A DNA stretch of 64,000 bases, from positions 53,350,520 through 53,414,519 of the forward strand of contig OX578153.1 in NCBI GenBank assembly GCA_951213105.1, given 5' to 3'. The translations under genes and the position numbers were made by a program. A model generated the notes under the pieces. It was not told the origin of the DNA. It saw nothing but the letters and a program-made list of their open reading frames with translations, and did no database searches. Below, one piece after another: positions 10,681 through 21,025 of the stretch; position 1 is the first letter of the stretch, and every line of letters begins with the position of its first letter. This stretch comes from Amaurobius ferox (Eukaryota; Arthropoda; Arachnida; Araneae; Amaurobiidae).

Positions 10681-13600
10681 ACGTCTGTGAAGTTGGCCCC
10701 CCGACTTTGAGCAATTCAAATTCTGAAAACTGCATTCGTTTGAGCGTCGTTTGAGCGTGTTTGAGCGATAAAAAATTTCGTTTGAGCGACAATTCTAAAG
10801 CCGTAATTTTAAAAATAAATCCGGGGGGGGGGGCTAACTTCACGCAGCCCCCCGACTTTAACCAATTCAAAATCTAAAAACGGCATTCGTTTGAGCGTCG
10901 ACTGAGCGCGTTTGAGCGACAAAAATTTTCGTTTGAGCGACAGTTCTAAAGCCGTAAATTTAAAAAAACTTCTGGTCCCATCTGTGAAGTTGGCCCCCCA
11001 TTTAGAGCAATTTAAAATCTGAAACCTGCATTCGTTTGAGCGTTGGTTGAGGACGTTTGAGCGACAAAAATTTTCGTTTGAGCGACAATCCTAAAGCCGT
11101 AATTTTAGAAAAACTTCCTGGGCGCCTACTCCATCTAGCCCCCCGAATTTGAGCAATTCAAAAACTGAAAACGGCATACGGTTGAGCGTCGTTTGAGCGC
11201 GTTTGAGCGACAAAAAATAAATTTCGTTTGAGCGACAATTCTAAAGCCGTAATTTTAGAAAAACTTCCTGGGCGCCTACTCCAACTAGCCCCCCGACTTT
11301 GAGCAATTAAGAAACTGAAAACAGCATAAGTTTTAGCGTCGTGTGAGCGCGTTTGAGCGACAAACATTTTCGTTTGAGCGACAATTCTAAAGCCGTAATT
11401 TTGGAAAAACTTCCTGGGCGCCTACTCCAACTAATCCCCCGACTTTGAGCAATTAAAAAACAGAAAACGGTATACGTTTGAGCGTTGTTTGAGCGCGTTT
11501 GAGCGACAAAAATTTTCGTTTGAACGAGAATTCTAAAGCCGTAATTTTAGAAAAACTTCCTGGGCACCTATTCTACCTAGCCCCCCGACTTTGAGCAATT
11601 CAAAAACTGAAAACGGCATACGTTTGAGCGACAAAAATTTTCGTTTGAGCGATAGTTCTAAAGCCGTAAATTAAAAAAAACTTCTGGTCCCATCTGTGAA
11701 GTTGCCCCCCCCGACCTTGAGCAATTTAAAATCTGAAAACTGCATTCGTTTGAGCGTCGTTTGAGCTACAAAAATTTTCGTTTGAGCGGCAATACTAAAG
11801 CCGCAATTTCAGAAAAACTTCTGGGCCGATCAGTGAAGTTCCCCCCCGACTTTGAGCAATTCAAAATCTGAAAACTGCATTTGTTTGAGTGTCGGTTGAG
11901 AACGTTTGAGCGACAAAAGTTTTCGTTTGAGCGACAACTCTAAAGCCGTAATTTTAGAAAAACTTCCTGGGCGCCTATTCCAACCAGCCCCCCAACTTTG
12001 AACAATTCAAAAACAGAAAACGGCATACGTTTGAGCGTCGTTTAAGCGCGTTTAAGCGACAAAAATTTTCGTTTGAGCGACAGTTCTAAAGCCGTAAATT
12101 AAAAAAAACTTCTGATCCCATCTGTGAAATTGGCCCCCCATTTTGAGCAATTTAAAATCTGAAACCTGAATTCGTTTGAGTGTCGGTTGAGGACGTTTGA
12201 GCGGCAAAAATTTTCGTTTGAGCGACAATCCTAAAGCCGTAATTTTAGAAAAACTTCCTGGGCGCCTACTCCATACAGCCCCCCAACTTTGAGCAATTCA
12301 AAAACTGAAAACGGCATACGATTGAGCGCGTTTGAGCGACAAAAAATTTCGTTTGAGCGACAATTCTAAAGCCGTAATTTTAGAAAAACTTCCTGGGCGC
12401 CTACTCCAACTAGCCCCCCGACTTTGAGCAATTAAAAATCTGAAAACGGCATACGTTTTAGCGTCGATTGAGCGCGTTTGAGCGACAAAAATTTTCGTTT
12501 GAGCGACAATTCTAAAGCCGTAATTTTGGAAAAACTTCCTGGGCGCCGACTCCAACTAGCCCCCCGACTTTGAGCAATTAAAAAACTGAAAACGGCATAC
12601 GTTTGAGCGTTGTTTGAGCGCGTTTGAGCAACAAAAATTTTCGTTTGAACGACAATTCTAAAACCATAATTTTAGAAAAACATCCTGGGCGCCTATTCTA
12701 ACTAGCCCCCCGACTTTGAGCAATTCAAAAACTGAAAACGGCATACATTTGAGCGACAAAAATTTTCGTTTGAGCGATAGTTCTAAAGCCGTAAATTAAA
12801 AAAAACTTCTGGTCCCATCTGTGAAGTTGCCCCCCCCCCCACCTTGAGCAATTTAAAATCTGAAAACTGCATTCGTTTGAGCGTCGTTTGAGCTACAAAA
12901 ATTTTCGTTTGAGCGGCAATACTAAAGCCGCAATTTCAGAAAAACTTCTGGGCCGATCAGTGAAGTTCCCCCCCGACTTTGAGCAATTCAAAATCTGAAA
13001 ACTGCATTTGTTTGAGTGTCGGTTGAGAACGTTTGAGCGACAAAAGTTTTCGTTTGAGCGACAACTCTAAAGCCGTAATTTTAGAAAAACTTCCTGGGCG
13101 CCTATTCCAACCAGCCCCCCAACTTTGAACAATTCAAAAACAGAAAACGGCATACGTTTGAGCGTCGTTTAAGCGCGTTTAAGCGACAAAAATTTTCGTT
13201 TGAGCGACAGTTCTAAAGCCGTAAATTAAAAAAAACTTCTGATCCCATCTGTGAAATTGGCCCCCCATTTTGAGCAATTTAAAATCTGAAACCTGAATTC
13301 GTTTGAGCGTCGGTTGAGGACGTTTGAGCGGCAAAAATTTTCGTTTGAGCGACAATCCTAAAGCCGTAATTTTAGAAAAACTTCCTGGGCGCCTACTCCA
13401 TACAGCCCCCCAACTTTGAGCAATTCAAAAACTGAAAACGGCATACGATTGAGCGCGTTTGAGCGACAAAAAATTTCGTTTGAGCGACAATTCTAAAGCC
13501 GTAATTTTAGAAAAACTTCCTGGGCGCCTACTCCAACTAGCCCCCCGACTTTGAGCAATTAAAAATCTGAAAACGGCATACGTTTTAGCGTCGATTGAGC

Positions 13601-14362
13601 GCGTTTGAGCGACAAAAATTTTCGTTTGAGCGACAATTCTAAAGCCGTAATTTTGGAAAAACTTCCTGGGCGCCGACTCCAACTAGCCCCCCGACTTTGA
13701 GCAATTAAAAAACTGAAAACGGCATACGTTTGAGCGTTGTTTGAGCGCGTTTGAGCAACAAAAATTTTCGTTTGAACGACAATTCTAAAACCATAATTTT
13801 AGAAAAACATCCTGGGCGCCTATTCTAACTAGCCCCCCGACTTTGAGCAATTCAAAAACTGAAAACGGCATACATTTGAGCGACAAAAATTTTCGTTTGA
13901 GCGATAGTTCTAAAGCCGTAAATTAAAAAAAACTTCTGGTCCCATCTGTGAAGTTGCCCCCCCCCCACCTTGAGCAATTTAAAATCTGAAAACTGCATTC
14001 GTTTGAGCGTCGTTTGAAGACGTTTGAGCTATATAAACTTTCGTTTGAGCGGCAACTCTAAAGCCGTAATTTTAGTAAAACTTCTGGACCCATCTGTGAA
14101 GTTGGCCCCCCGACTTTGATCAATTCAAAATCTGAAAACTGCATTCGTTTGAGCGTCGTTTCAGGACGTTAAAGAGACAAAAATGTTCGTTTGAGCGACA
14201 ATTCTAAAGCTGTAATTTTAGTAAAACTTCCTGGGAGCCTATTCCATCCAGCCCCCCGACTTTGAGCAATTCAAAAACTGAAAACGGCATACGTTTGAGC
14301 GTCGTTTGAGCGACAAAAATTTTAGTTTGAGCGACAGTTCTAAAGCCGTAAATTTAAAAATG
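10681..14362 (+). repeat. Left arm of foldback element: ~147-bp tandem repeats
   Basis: About 25 units. Each contains CCCCCCGACTTTGAGCAATT, then an A-rich stretch, then several short GTTTGAGCG motifs and an AAAGCCGTAATTTT stretch. Starts of the GACTTTGAGC motif near 10,703, 10,854, 11,145, 11,295, 11,441 and 11,587 give a spacing of about 146-150 bp. Minus-strand open frames over it (for example 12,298-12,555, identical in protein to 13,425-13,682) are shadows of the repeat. Confidence 0.92.
11660..13960 (+). repeat. 1,127-bp near-identical duplication inside the left arm
   Basis: Sequence from about 11,660 to 12,786 is repeated almost base for base at about 12,787-13,913. For example, an 85-codon shadow frame at 12,298-12,555 recurs with identical translation at 13,425-13,682, offset exactly 1,127. 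Visible differences are few: C-run length and one T/C in a GTTTGAGCG motif (about 12,181 against 13,308). The block spans eight ~147-bp units, consistent with a recent unequal crossover, although an assembly duplication is possible. Confidence 0.85.
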
Positions 14363-14370
14363 CTTCTGGC

Positions 14371-15000
14371 ATCCAAAGTTGGCATCCAAATACAAAAGTA
14401 TTACCCACAAAGTATCTTTTCTAATTAATGGAACTAGCTAGATCCACGAGAATGATGTCACCCATTTTATCGCATGATATTCCTTATGAAAAGTAAACAT
14501 ATTTCAACCATAGGTAATATTTCTTTTAAACTTTATATGATTTTTTGATATTTTTTAAAAAAAATGTACAATATCTGGAGAACGGTTTATGTTAGCGTTG
14601 TAAAATTTATTTTAATTGTTTTCTAATGAAAAATTAAATAAGAAATGACTATTTACGTAACTTTATTAAAGGTTTTAGTTTTTTGATGATTTTTTCAAAA
14701 TTTCACTTGAAAATGTAGGGGGGGTGGAGGGTTTTGTACAAGCGATTTGCGTATCATGTATTGTAATTTTTGTACCAAATTTGTTCGAATCGGTCTATTC
14801 GTTCGTCAGTTATCGTCTGTACAGACTCACTGACACACACATACTTTTACACACACACACATCATCTCAAAAACGTCTGAGTCGTGTTCAAGGATGCTTG
14901 AAACGTGCTATCCCGTCGAAAACTCGAATTCAGATTTTCGACCACGTCACAATACTTTCGTTATATATTATATGTATATAAGGAAAGAAATGATGTGCAT
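14371..15000 (-). mobile_element. Fragment of hairpin-ended dispersed repeat nested in the foldback core
   Basis: Reverse-oriented partial copy of the 821-1,885 family. It matches 8,141-8,745 from the CAAATACAAAAGTATTAC stretch to the terminal GTATATAAGGAAAG but lacks the TCGCC block. It starts right where the left arm stops, so it probably replaced or interrupted element sequence. Confidence 0.6.
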
Positions 15001-15199
15001 GGCACAATGTTTTTAACGTTGATTTGTACATTGGGCACTTCTCCGGATGACAACATGTAAAACTCTTTCTAAAAATCCAATTAACTTATATTTCGCGCAA
15101 CTCTACATTGAGGATTATCTATATTGATAGCATCCGCTATAAACCATATAGTCCATATATTTAAATATTTAAATATATGAACTATATTGCAAGATTGAC

Positions 15200-15465
15200 T
15201 TGTAGAAACAATAGGCTTCCAATATTCGACGATTGAAATATTTGCAACAAATTTCATTCGAAAAATTCTATTTGTTTGTGAGATATCGCTTACACAGACT
15301 CATATATTAACACCCACACATACACACAGGTATCACCTGAAAAACGTTCGATTCAAGTTCAGGGATGTTTAAAAGGTGCTCTTCCGTTGAAAACTCGGAA
15401 TTCGAATTATAGACGTCGTCACAGTATTTTCCCTATATTTTATGCATATAGAGAAAGTAAAAATC
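15200..15465 (-). mobile_element. Second, shorter fragment of hairpin-ended dispersed repeat
   Basis: Starts with AATAGGCTTCCA and ends with TATTTTATGCATATAGAGAAAG, the same order as 8,507-8,743 but more diverged and truncated. It is a second nested hit just upstream of the transposase remains. Confidence 0.5.
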
Positions 15466-15598
15466 GTAGGTAATTTATTGTATTTAATCAACGAGCATTT
15501 TGTTTATATTTTTAGCAATACATTATTGGTAGAGAACTAGAGTCTAGCTATATACATCTAGCTATATACTACTAGAGTCTGGCTATATCCATCTATGA

Positions 15599-15967
15599 GT
15601 GCTTCGAAGTTATTCAACGAGATACACAATTGCCTTTATGAAAACTTATATTCCTCTAGATATAGCGCATTTTATGCCAATGCTTAGCAGATGGTCGTGT
15701 TTTTCAAAAAACACTCCGAAAAGAGGTAAAGAATTTTATTTGTTTTCCATATCACTTTTAGTTAACACCTCTGATCTGTCTTCTTTTGAGCATCTGTTGT
15801 CAAAAACAATTGTAGTTTCGAAGAGCGAAACAGATGGAGAAAAAGTTAACAGCAGAGAGTTGACTCCAGCGGAGTCGTCGAAAGCCCTGACCATCCGGCT
15901 CGTCCAAGGACTTAGAGCAGCAGTTTGGATGGCCGGCCAGCGGAGTCGTGTAAAAGGAATTTGTTAG
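15599..15967 (+). pseudogene. Mutator-type (Phantom/FB-like) transposase, middle fragment
   Basis: Open frame without an upstream ATG; it starts after a TGA at 15,596 and the first codon is GTG. Near its start, TYIPLDIAHFMPMLSRW, and then KEFYLFSISLL and SKSETDG, resemble segments typical of animal MULE transposases in which an Asp-Ile/Val-Ala-His stretch follows the catalytic core. The Asp in LDIAH may be the conserved acidic residue. The preceding DDE core is missing; nested repeats occupy 14,371-15,465. The frame ends at 15,967 and the protein continues, shifted, near 16,173. The assignment is by recalled family pattern. Confidence 0.6.
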
Positions 15968-16172
15968 AGTTAATTTCATCGACAGAATTATCGAGTGAGG
16001 AATTTTTTTTCAGACACTACTACGGACAGCAAGGTAAGTCACTTAATCAAATATGACTCATCTGATGAAATGATCACAAGAGCTTGAGTGAAGGATCAGT
16101 AGGAAAAAGGTAAAAAAGTATTATAGAGGGAAAAGAAATTAATCCTTTTTTTAACAGCAATTTATTGAAAAA

Positions 16173-16565
16173 TTGAAAAAAATATGCGACAGCTTTATTC
16201 TGTGGACGAGGGTAATGATTCCCAAGTTTAAATCCCCTTATCAAAGAGGATCATCCGCATCAGTAGAAGGAGATTTTGGTGATGTGAAGAACATAATGCT
16301 TCAAAATGAGAACCAACTACTTAGAGTAGATAAATTCATGAAAATATATATTAAGTATTTGGAGGGTTGTATGAAAATAGCTGAAGCTGAAGAAAAAAGT
16401 AATGAACCTTGTTTCAAGTCAACAAGTAAACAAAATTCGGAGACCAAAGAAAGTTCAGAGGAAATCGTGGATGATAGAGATGGAATAGCGTATACTGAAA
16501 TACCCAAATATTCCGAAAAAACTGCCCATGATTCCTTACAGAGAATCAGAGGTCTTAAGAAATGA
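16173..16565 (+). pseudogene. Mutator-type transposase, C-terminal part
   Basis: The frame has no upstream ATG and its first codon is TTG. SSASVEGDFGDVKN (about residues 27-40) followed by RVDKFMKIYIKYLEG (about residues 50-64) is a recognisable signature of FB/Phantom-like animal transposases, where a Ser-Ser-Ala-Ser-Val-Glu stretch carries the last acidic residue. After residue 65 the protein becomes Glu/Ser/Lys-rich and linker-like. Its stop overlaps the start of the peptidase frame by four bases (ATGA, 16,562-16,565). In an intact element the two were probably one polyprotein or exons of one gene, now separated by a shift. Confidence 0.65.
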
Positions 16566-17677
16566 AGAAATCGACAACACAGGAAAGTACAAAGTCTTTG
16601 AAAAGTGAGGGTTTAGAAACCGTAGAGAGTGATGTAGAAATAGAAAAAGAAACTAAAAGAAAACTTACTTCGTCGAGTGATTTAATCTGCAAAGATATAC
16701 TAGCTGAAGATCTTTGGAAAAAAAATAAAAGGAAAAAATCGAAATATTTCAAACAGAATCCGGATATCAGAGGCTGGTTAGTATTTTCTGGTTATTCAAA
16801 ATTTGGAGCATCCATTAAACTAGCAAAAAATGGAAATTTATTTAAGCCTATAAAAATTGAAAAAGAATATATTTCAGTAAAAAACACCTGCCCATTTGAT
16901 TCCATTCTTCAGAGTCTAAGTATTGCAATAACATACTTCGAAACTTACATGAATTACGCTAAAAGGCCTATGAATGCCACAGTTCAGTTGGCATTTAAAT
17001 TATTGACTAATACAAGCATGTGTGATTTTTAAAAATATAGAGCTAAGCATCTATCAAATATATATCCGAAGATACAATCATTTATGTTCCCAGATCTTTT
17101 TATAATTGATTCAACAGCCAATGTTATAAATTACTTGGAGAAAGCATTCAAAGATGAACCAAGTGTCACAATTATTAAGCATTCCAATGAGTGCAGTGCA
17201 ACAAAGATGACACATTCGCCAATTTTCCGAGTTGACAGGGAAAAAATTATGGCCGACGGTGTGAAAGGACTAGAATTGACGATTGAAGTGCAGTTACAAT
17301 CTACAAGCAATCTATTTTGTAGAATTCCAAACTGTAATGGTGTCCAATCAGTAAAACGTGTATACGGTGAACATTTATTCATTGAATTGGATTTCTTGGA
17401 TCCTGGTAATCGTCGTCTGGAGGAGCAGATGACTTTAAATCAAGCATGTGATTTAATTAAGATATCTGATTTTCCAGTTGAACTGTCTATCGAACATTCA
17501 CGATTTTTTATTGGTGCTGTTATAGCTTATGAACCTGGCCATTATATTGCTTATTGCCACCGAACAAGTGGAACATGGGAAAAGTACAACGATATAGCGA
17601 ACAGTGTTATCCATTGTAAAAGTGATTTGGAAATAAATCCTCACTCTGCCTTATATTTATTACCTTCGGAGTTATAG
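16562..17677 (+). pseudogene. Ubiquitin-specific-protease-like (C19-type) cysteine peptidase encoded by the transposon, one internal stop
   Basis: A 371-codon frame with a single TAA at 17,030-17,032 (codon 157). The first 60 residues are a charged linker. A Cys box, NTCPFDSILQSL, places the candidate nucleophile at Cys110. The His box, PGHYIAYCHR followed by TWEKYND, places His at codon 327 and Asp at codon 344. This Cys...His...Asp order and the GHYIAYC/W..YND wording match the USP fold; a related Ulp1- or OTU-type peptidase is less likely. Such domains would act on ubiquitin-like conjugates; the role in transposition is unknown. The two halves stay in the same frame, so the stop is recent. 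It lies between the foldback arms. Confidence 0.7.
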
Positions 17678-17849
17678 AATCAACTACCACATTAAAAGAC
17701 TAGCAGTAAGTTTCGCCATGCAGACTTAGAAATAATTTGTGAGTATTTTATTTTATTTTTCTTTACTTAGAAAAATGTAAATTTAAATTAGTTTGATGTT
17801 TTAATATGAAAAAATTGCTGTTTTAATATGAAAGCTGTTTTAATGTAAA
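17678..17849. other. Spacer between peptidase frame and right arm
   Basis: AT-rich spacer with a short direct repeat: GTTTTAATATGAAA twice and GTTTTAATGTAAAA, at about 17,798-17,850. A possible poly-A region for the element gene; no gene seen. Confidence 0.4.
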
Positions 17850-20009
17850 AAGTATTGTCGCTCAAATGACAATTTTTGTCGTTCAACCGTCCACAAACGA
17901 CGCTCAAATGAATGCAGTTTTCAGATTTTGAATTGATCAAAGTCGGGGGGCCAACTTTACAGATGGGCCCAGAAGTTTTTCTGAAATTGCGCTTTAGTAT
18001 TGCCGCTCAAACGAAATTTTTTGTCTCTCAAACGTCCTCAAACGACGCTCACACGAATGCAGTTTTCAAATTTTAAATTGCTCAAAGTGGGGGGGGGGGG
18101 GCAACTTCACAGATGGGACCAGAAGTTTTTTAAATTTACGGTTTTAGAACAGTCGCTCAAACGAAAGTGTTTGTCGCTCAAACGCGCTCAAACGACGCTC
18201 AAACGTATGCCGTTTTCAGTTTTTGAATTGCTTAAAGTCGGGGGGCTAGTTGGAGTAGGCGCCCATGAAGTTTTCCTAAAATTACAGCTTTAGAATTGTC
18301 GCTCAAACGAAATGTTTTTTCGCTCCAACGTCCTCAAACGACGCTCAAACGAATGCAGTTTTCAGATTTTAAGTTGCTCAAAGTGGGGGGGGGGGGACTT
18401 CACAGATGGGACCAGAAGTTTTTTAAATATACGGCTTTAGAACTGTCGCTCAAACCAAAATTTTTGTCGCTTAAACGCGCTCAAACGACGGTCAAACGTA
18501 TGCCGTTTTCAGTTTTTGAATTACTCAAAGTCGGGGGGCTAGTTGGAGTAGGCGCCCAGGAAGTTTTTCTAAAATTACGGCTTTAGAATTGTCGCTCAAA
18601 CGAAATTTTTTGTCGCTCAAACGCGCTCAAACTTATGCCGTTTTCAGTTTTCAAATTTTAAATTGCTCAAAGTGGGGGGGCCAACTTCACAGATGGGACC
18701 AGAAGTTTTTTAAATTTACGGTTTTAGAACAGTCGCTCAAACGAAAGTGTTTGTCGCTCAAACGACGCTCAAACATATGCCGTTTTCAGTTTTTGAATTG
18801 CTTAAAGTCGGGGGGCTAGTTGGAGTAGGCGCCCATGAAGTTTTTCTAAAATTACAGCTTTAGAATTGTCGCTCAAACGAAATGTTTTGTCGCTCCAACG
18901 TCCTCAAACGACGCTCAAACGAATGCAGTTTTCAGATTTTAAGTTGCTCAAAGTGGGGGGGGGGGACTTCACAGAAGGGACCAGAAGTTTTTTAAATATA
19001 CGGCTTTAGAACTGTCGCTAAAACGAAAATTTTTGTCGCTTAAACGCGCTCAAACGACGGTCAAACGTATGCCGTTTTCAGTTTTTGAATTACTCAAAGT
19101 CGGGGGGCTAGTTGGAGTAGGCGCCCAGGAAGTTTTTCTGAAATTACGGCTTTAGAATTGTAGCTCAAACGAAATTTTTTGTCGCTCAAACGCGCTCAAA
19201 CTTATGCCGTTTTTAGTTTTTTAATTGCTCAAAGTCGGGAGGGCTGGATGTAGTAGGCGCCCGGGAAGTTTTTCTAAAATTACGGCTTTAGAATTGTCGC
19301 TCAAACGAAAATTTTTGTCGCTCAAACGCGCTCAAACGACGCTCAAACGAATGCAGTTTTCAGATTTTGAATTGCTCAAAGTCGGGGGCTGAGTGAAGTT
19401 AGCCCCCCGGGATGTATTTTTAAAATTACGGCTTTAAAATTGCCGCTCAAACGAAATTTTTTATCGCTCAAACGCGCTCAAGCGACGCTCAAACGTATGC
19501 CGTTTTCAGTTTTTGAATTGCTCAAAGTCGGGGGGCTGGATGGAATAGGCGCCCAGGAAGTTTGTCTAAAATTACGGCTTTAGAGTTGTCGCTCAAACGA
19601 AAATTTTTGTCGCTCAAACGTCCTGAAACGACGCTCAAACGAATGCAGTTTTCAGATTTTAAATTGCTCAAAGTGGGGGGCCAACTTTACAGATGGGACC
19701 AGAAGTTTTTTTTAATTCACAGCTTTAGATCAGTCGCTCAAACGAAAATTTTTGTCGCTCAAACGCGCTCAAACGCGCTCAAACGACTCTCAAACGATTG
19801 CCGTTTTCAGATTTTGAATTGCTCAAAGTCGGGGGGCTGCGTAAAGTTAGCCATTTTTGTAAAGTTATCCAAGGCATTTAAAATTACGGCTTTAAAATTG
19901 TTGCTCAAACGAAATTTTTTATCTCTCAAACGAGCTCAAAAGACGCTCAAACGAATGCAGTTTTCAGAATGTGAATTGCTCAAAGTCGGTGGGCCAATTT
20001 GACAGACGT
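17850..20009 (-). repeat. Right arm of foldback element: inverted ~147-bp tandem repeats
   Basis: The same repeat unit as the left arm in reverse (CGCTCAAAC motifs, AATTGCTCAAAGTCGGGGGG). About 14 to 15 units. A duplication of roughly 575 bp is visible (18,145-18,700 against 18,720-19,200), sharing GTTTTAGAACAGTCGCTC and GCTCCAACGTCC variants. The arm is shorter than the left one (2.2 against 3.7 kb). Plus-strand open frames here are repeat shadows. Confidence 0.92.
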
Positions 20010-20018
20010 TAGTAAAAG
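20010..20018. repeat. Right 9-bp target-site duplication of foldback MULE
   Basis: TAGTAAAAG, identical to 10,672-10,680. Flanking unit sequence resumes with GTCCGATGA, matching GCTCCGATGA at about 32,260 and GCTTCGATGA at about 52,003. Confidence 0.9.
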
Positions 20019-20954
20019 GTCCGATGAGAAATGTAGTTTATTTTTATAAATTTATAAAATTTGTATATTTATCTACCATAAATAACTTTACGGAACATTT
20101 TATTAAATATAACACATATTTTAATAAGGTGGATTTCACCATATGTATAATCAAATCGAAATGGCAAGCTGCTCTGAATACTGGTGGCTTGCGAGAATTT
20201 AAAATTGGTGGTAAACGCTGCACTTGGTAATTTGTTGTTTAATTGGCTTGAAATCTCTAAAACTCCCATAAAGGGAAACTTCAACAGGAGTGTTTACCTA
20301 AGCAAGCCGGATCTGATTTCGCGAAATTTCTCACGAAAATTTCACTGACTGTTGTGCCCTTCGTTTTAATGCGTAGTATGTCTTGCCTCAAGCACCACAT
20401 ATTATCCCCCCTAGCACAGCAATTAAAAATAAAATTTGCAACTTGTAGTGCCACTTGCTTTAACGTTTATTATGCTGCCTCAAACACCATAGGGAGTAAG
20501 TAGTAATATATTTAGCTTGTCTTAGGAATTAGTAAAGTAAACACTTCTTCTTAGGCAGTAGTAAAATGATTAGTTTTTTAAGGTTTCGTAGAGTAATTAC
20601 GTTTTGCTAGCCAGCTGTAGAGTAATTACGTTTTGTTAGGTGGTTGTAGAGTAATTGCGTTTTGATAGGGGGTTGTAGACGAGTAATTAAGTTTCATTAG
20701 AGGTAGGAAATGTAATTAAACAATTTTAAGGATCACGTGCTAATTCCGATAGAATCTCGTTTTTCTCAAAGAAACGTATAGTAATTACGTCTTTTAAAGG
20801 TCGTATAGTAATTAATGAAATTGATTGGAGATATGAGCGTACCACGTGTGTTCTGAATTGCCAGAGTGACAGTGCTGCTGGAGGGTGGAGAATATTTCTT
20901 AATTAACTTTAAATAGGTACATAGTCTACTTCGAAGATAAGAGCTTGCAATTTC

Positions 20955-21025
20955 GTCCAAGTAGCTCAGCAATAGAGCATCGGCTGGCCAGTTCGGAGAT
21001 CCAGGGTTCGATTCCAGGTTGGGGC
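20955..21025 (+). repeat. tRNA-like sequence 1 (degenerate)
   Basis: 71 nt starting GTCCAAGTAGCTCAGCAATAG, with an A-box-like D arm, then GGTTCGATTCC (B box) and a GGTTGGGGC 3' end that can partly pair with the 5' end. The anticodon arm does not fold canonically, so it is a tRNA pseudogene or SINE head. The copy 2 equivalent is 35,038-35,107. It is followed by GCAGCAAGGTTCTTTACATTGGCGCCCG. Confidence 0.6.

Larger units (their letters stand above)
10681..20009 (+). mobile_element. Foldback (FB/Phantom-like) Mutator-superfamily transposon, decayed
   Basis: 9,329 bp from ACGTCTGT to its reverse complement ACAGACGT. The terminal ~70 bp at each end are inverted copies with few mismatches. Long inverted arms are made of ~147-bp tandem repeats: left 10,681-14,362, right 17,850-20,009. 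The core holds transposase fragments (15,599-16,565) and a peptidase frame (16,562-17,677). Nested repeat pieces (14,371-15,465) occupy the place where the transposase N-terminus would be expected. Copies 2 (about 32,245-32,265) and 3 (about 51,985-52,005) show the empty site. Drosophila FB/NOF has the same architecture and 9-bp duplications. The broken frames make it non-autonomous now. Confidence 0.9.

Noticed and set aside
10631..13682. Series of 69-85-codon minus-strand frames with similar sequences (SLKRNFLSLKRAQ)
   Set aside because: They repeat with the ~147-bp unit of the foldback arm and follow its period; not a gene family.
18000..20002. Plus-strand frames of 76-146 codons
   Set aside because: Shadows of the inverted right-arm repeats.
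10681..20009. CRISPR-like array (regular repeats)
   Set aside because: Units are tandem without unique spacers, arms are inverted, and the sequence is eukaryotic.
20955..21025. Functional tRNA gene
   Set aside because: Anticodon arm does not fold canonically and T-arm pairing is poor; all copies are repeat-associated.
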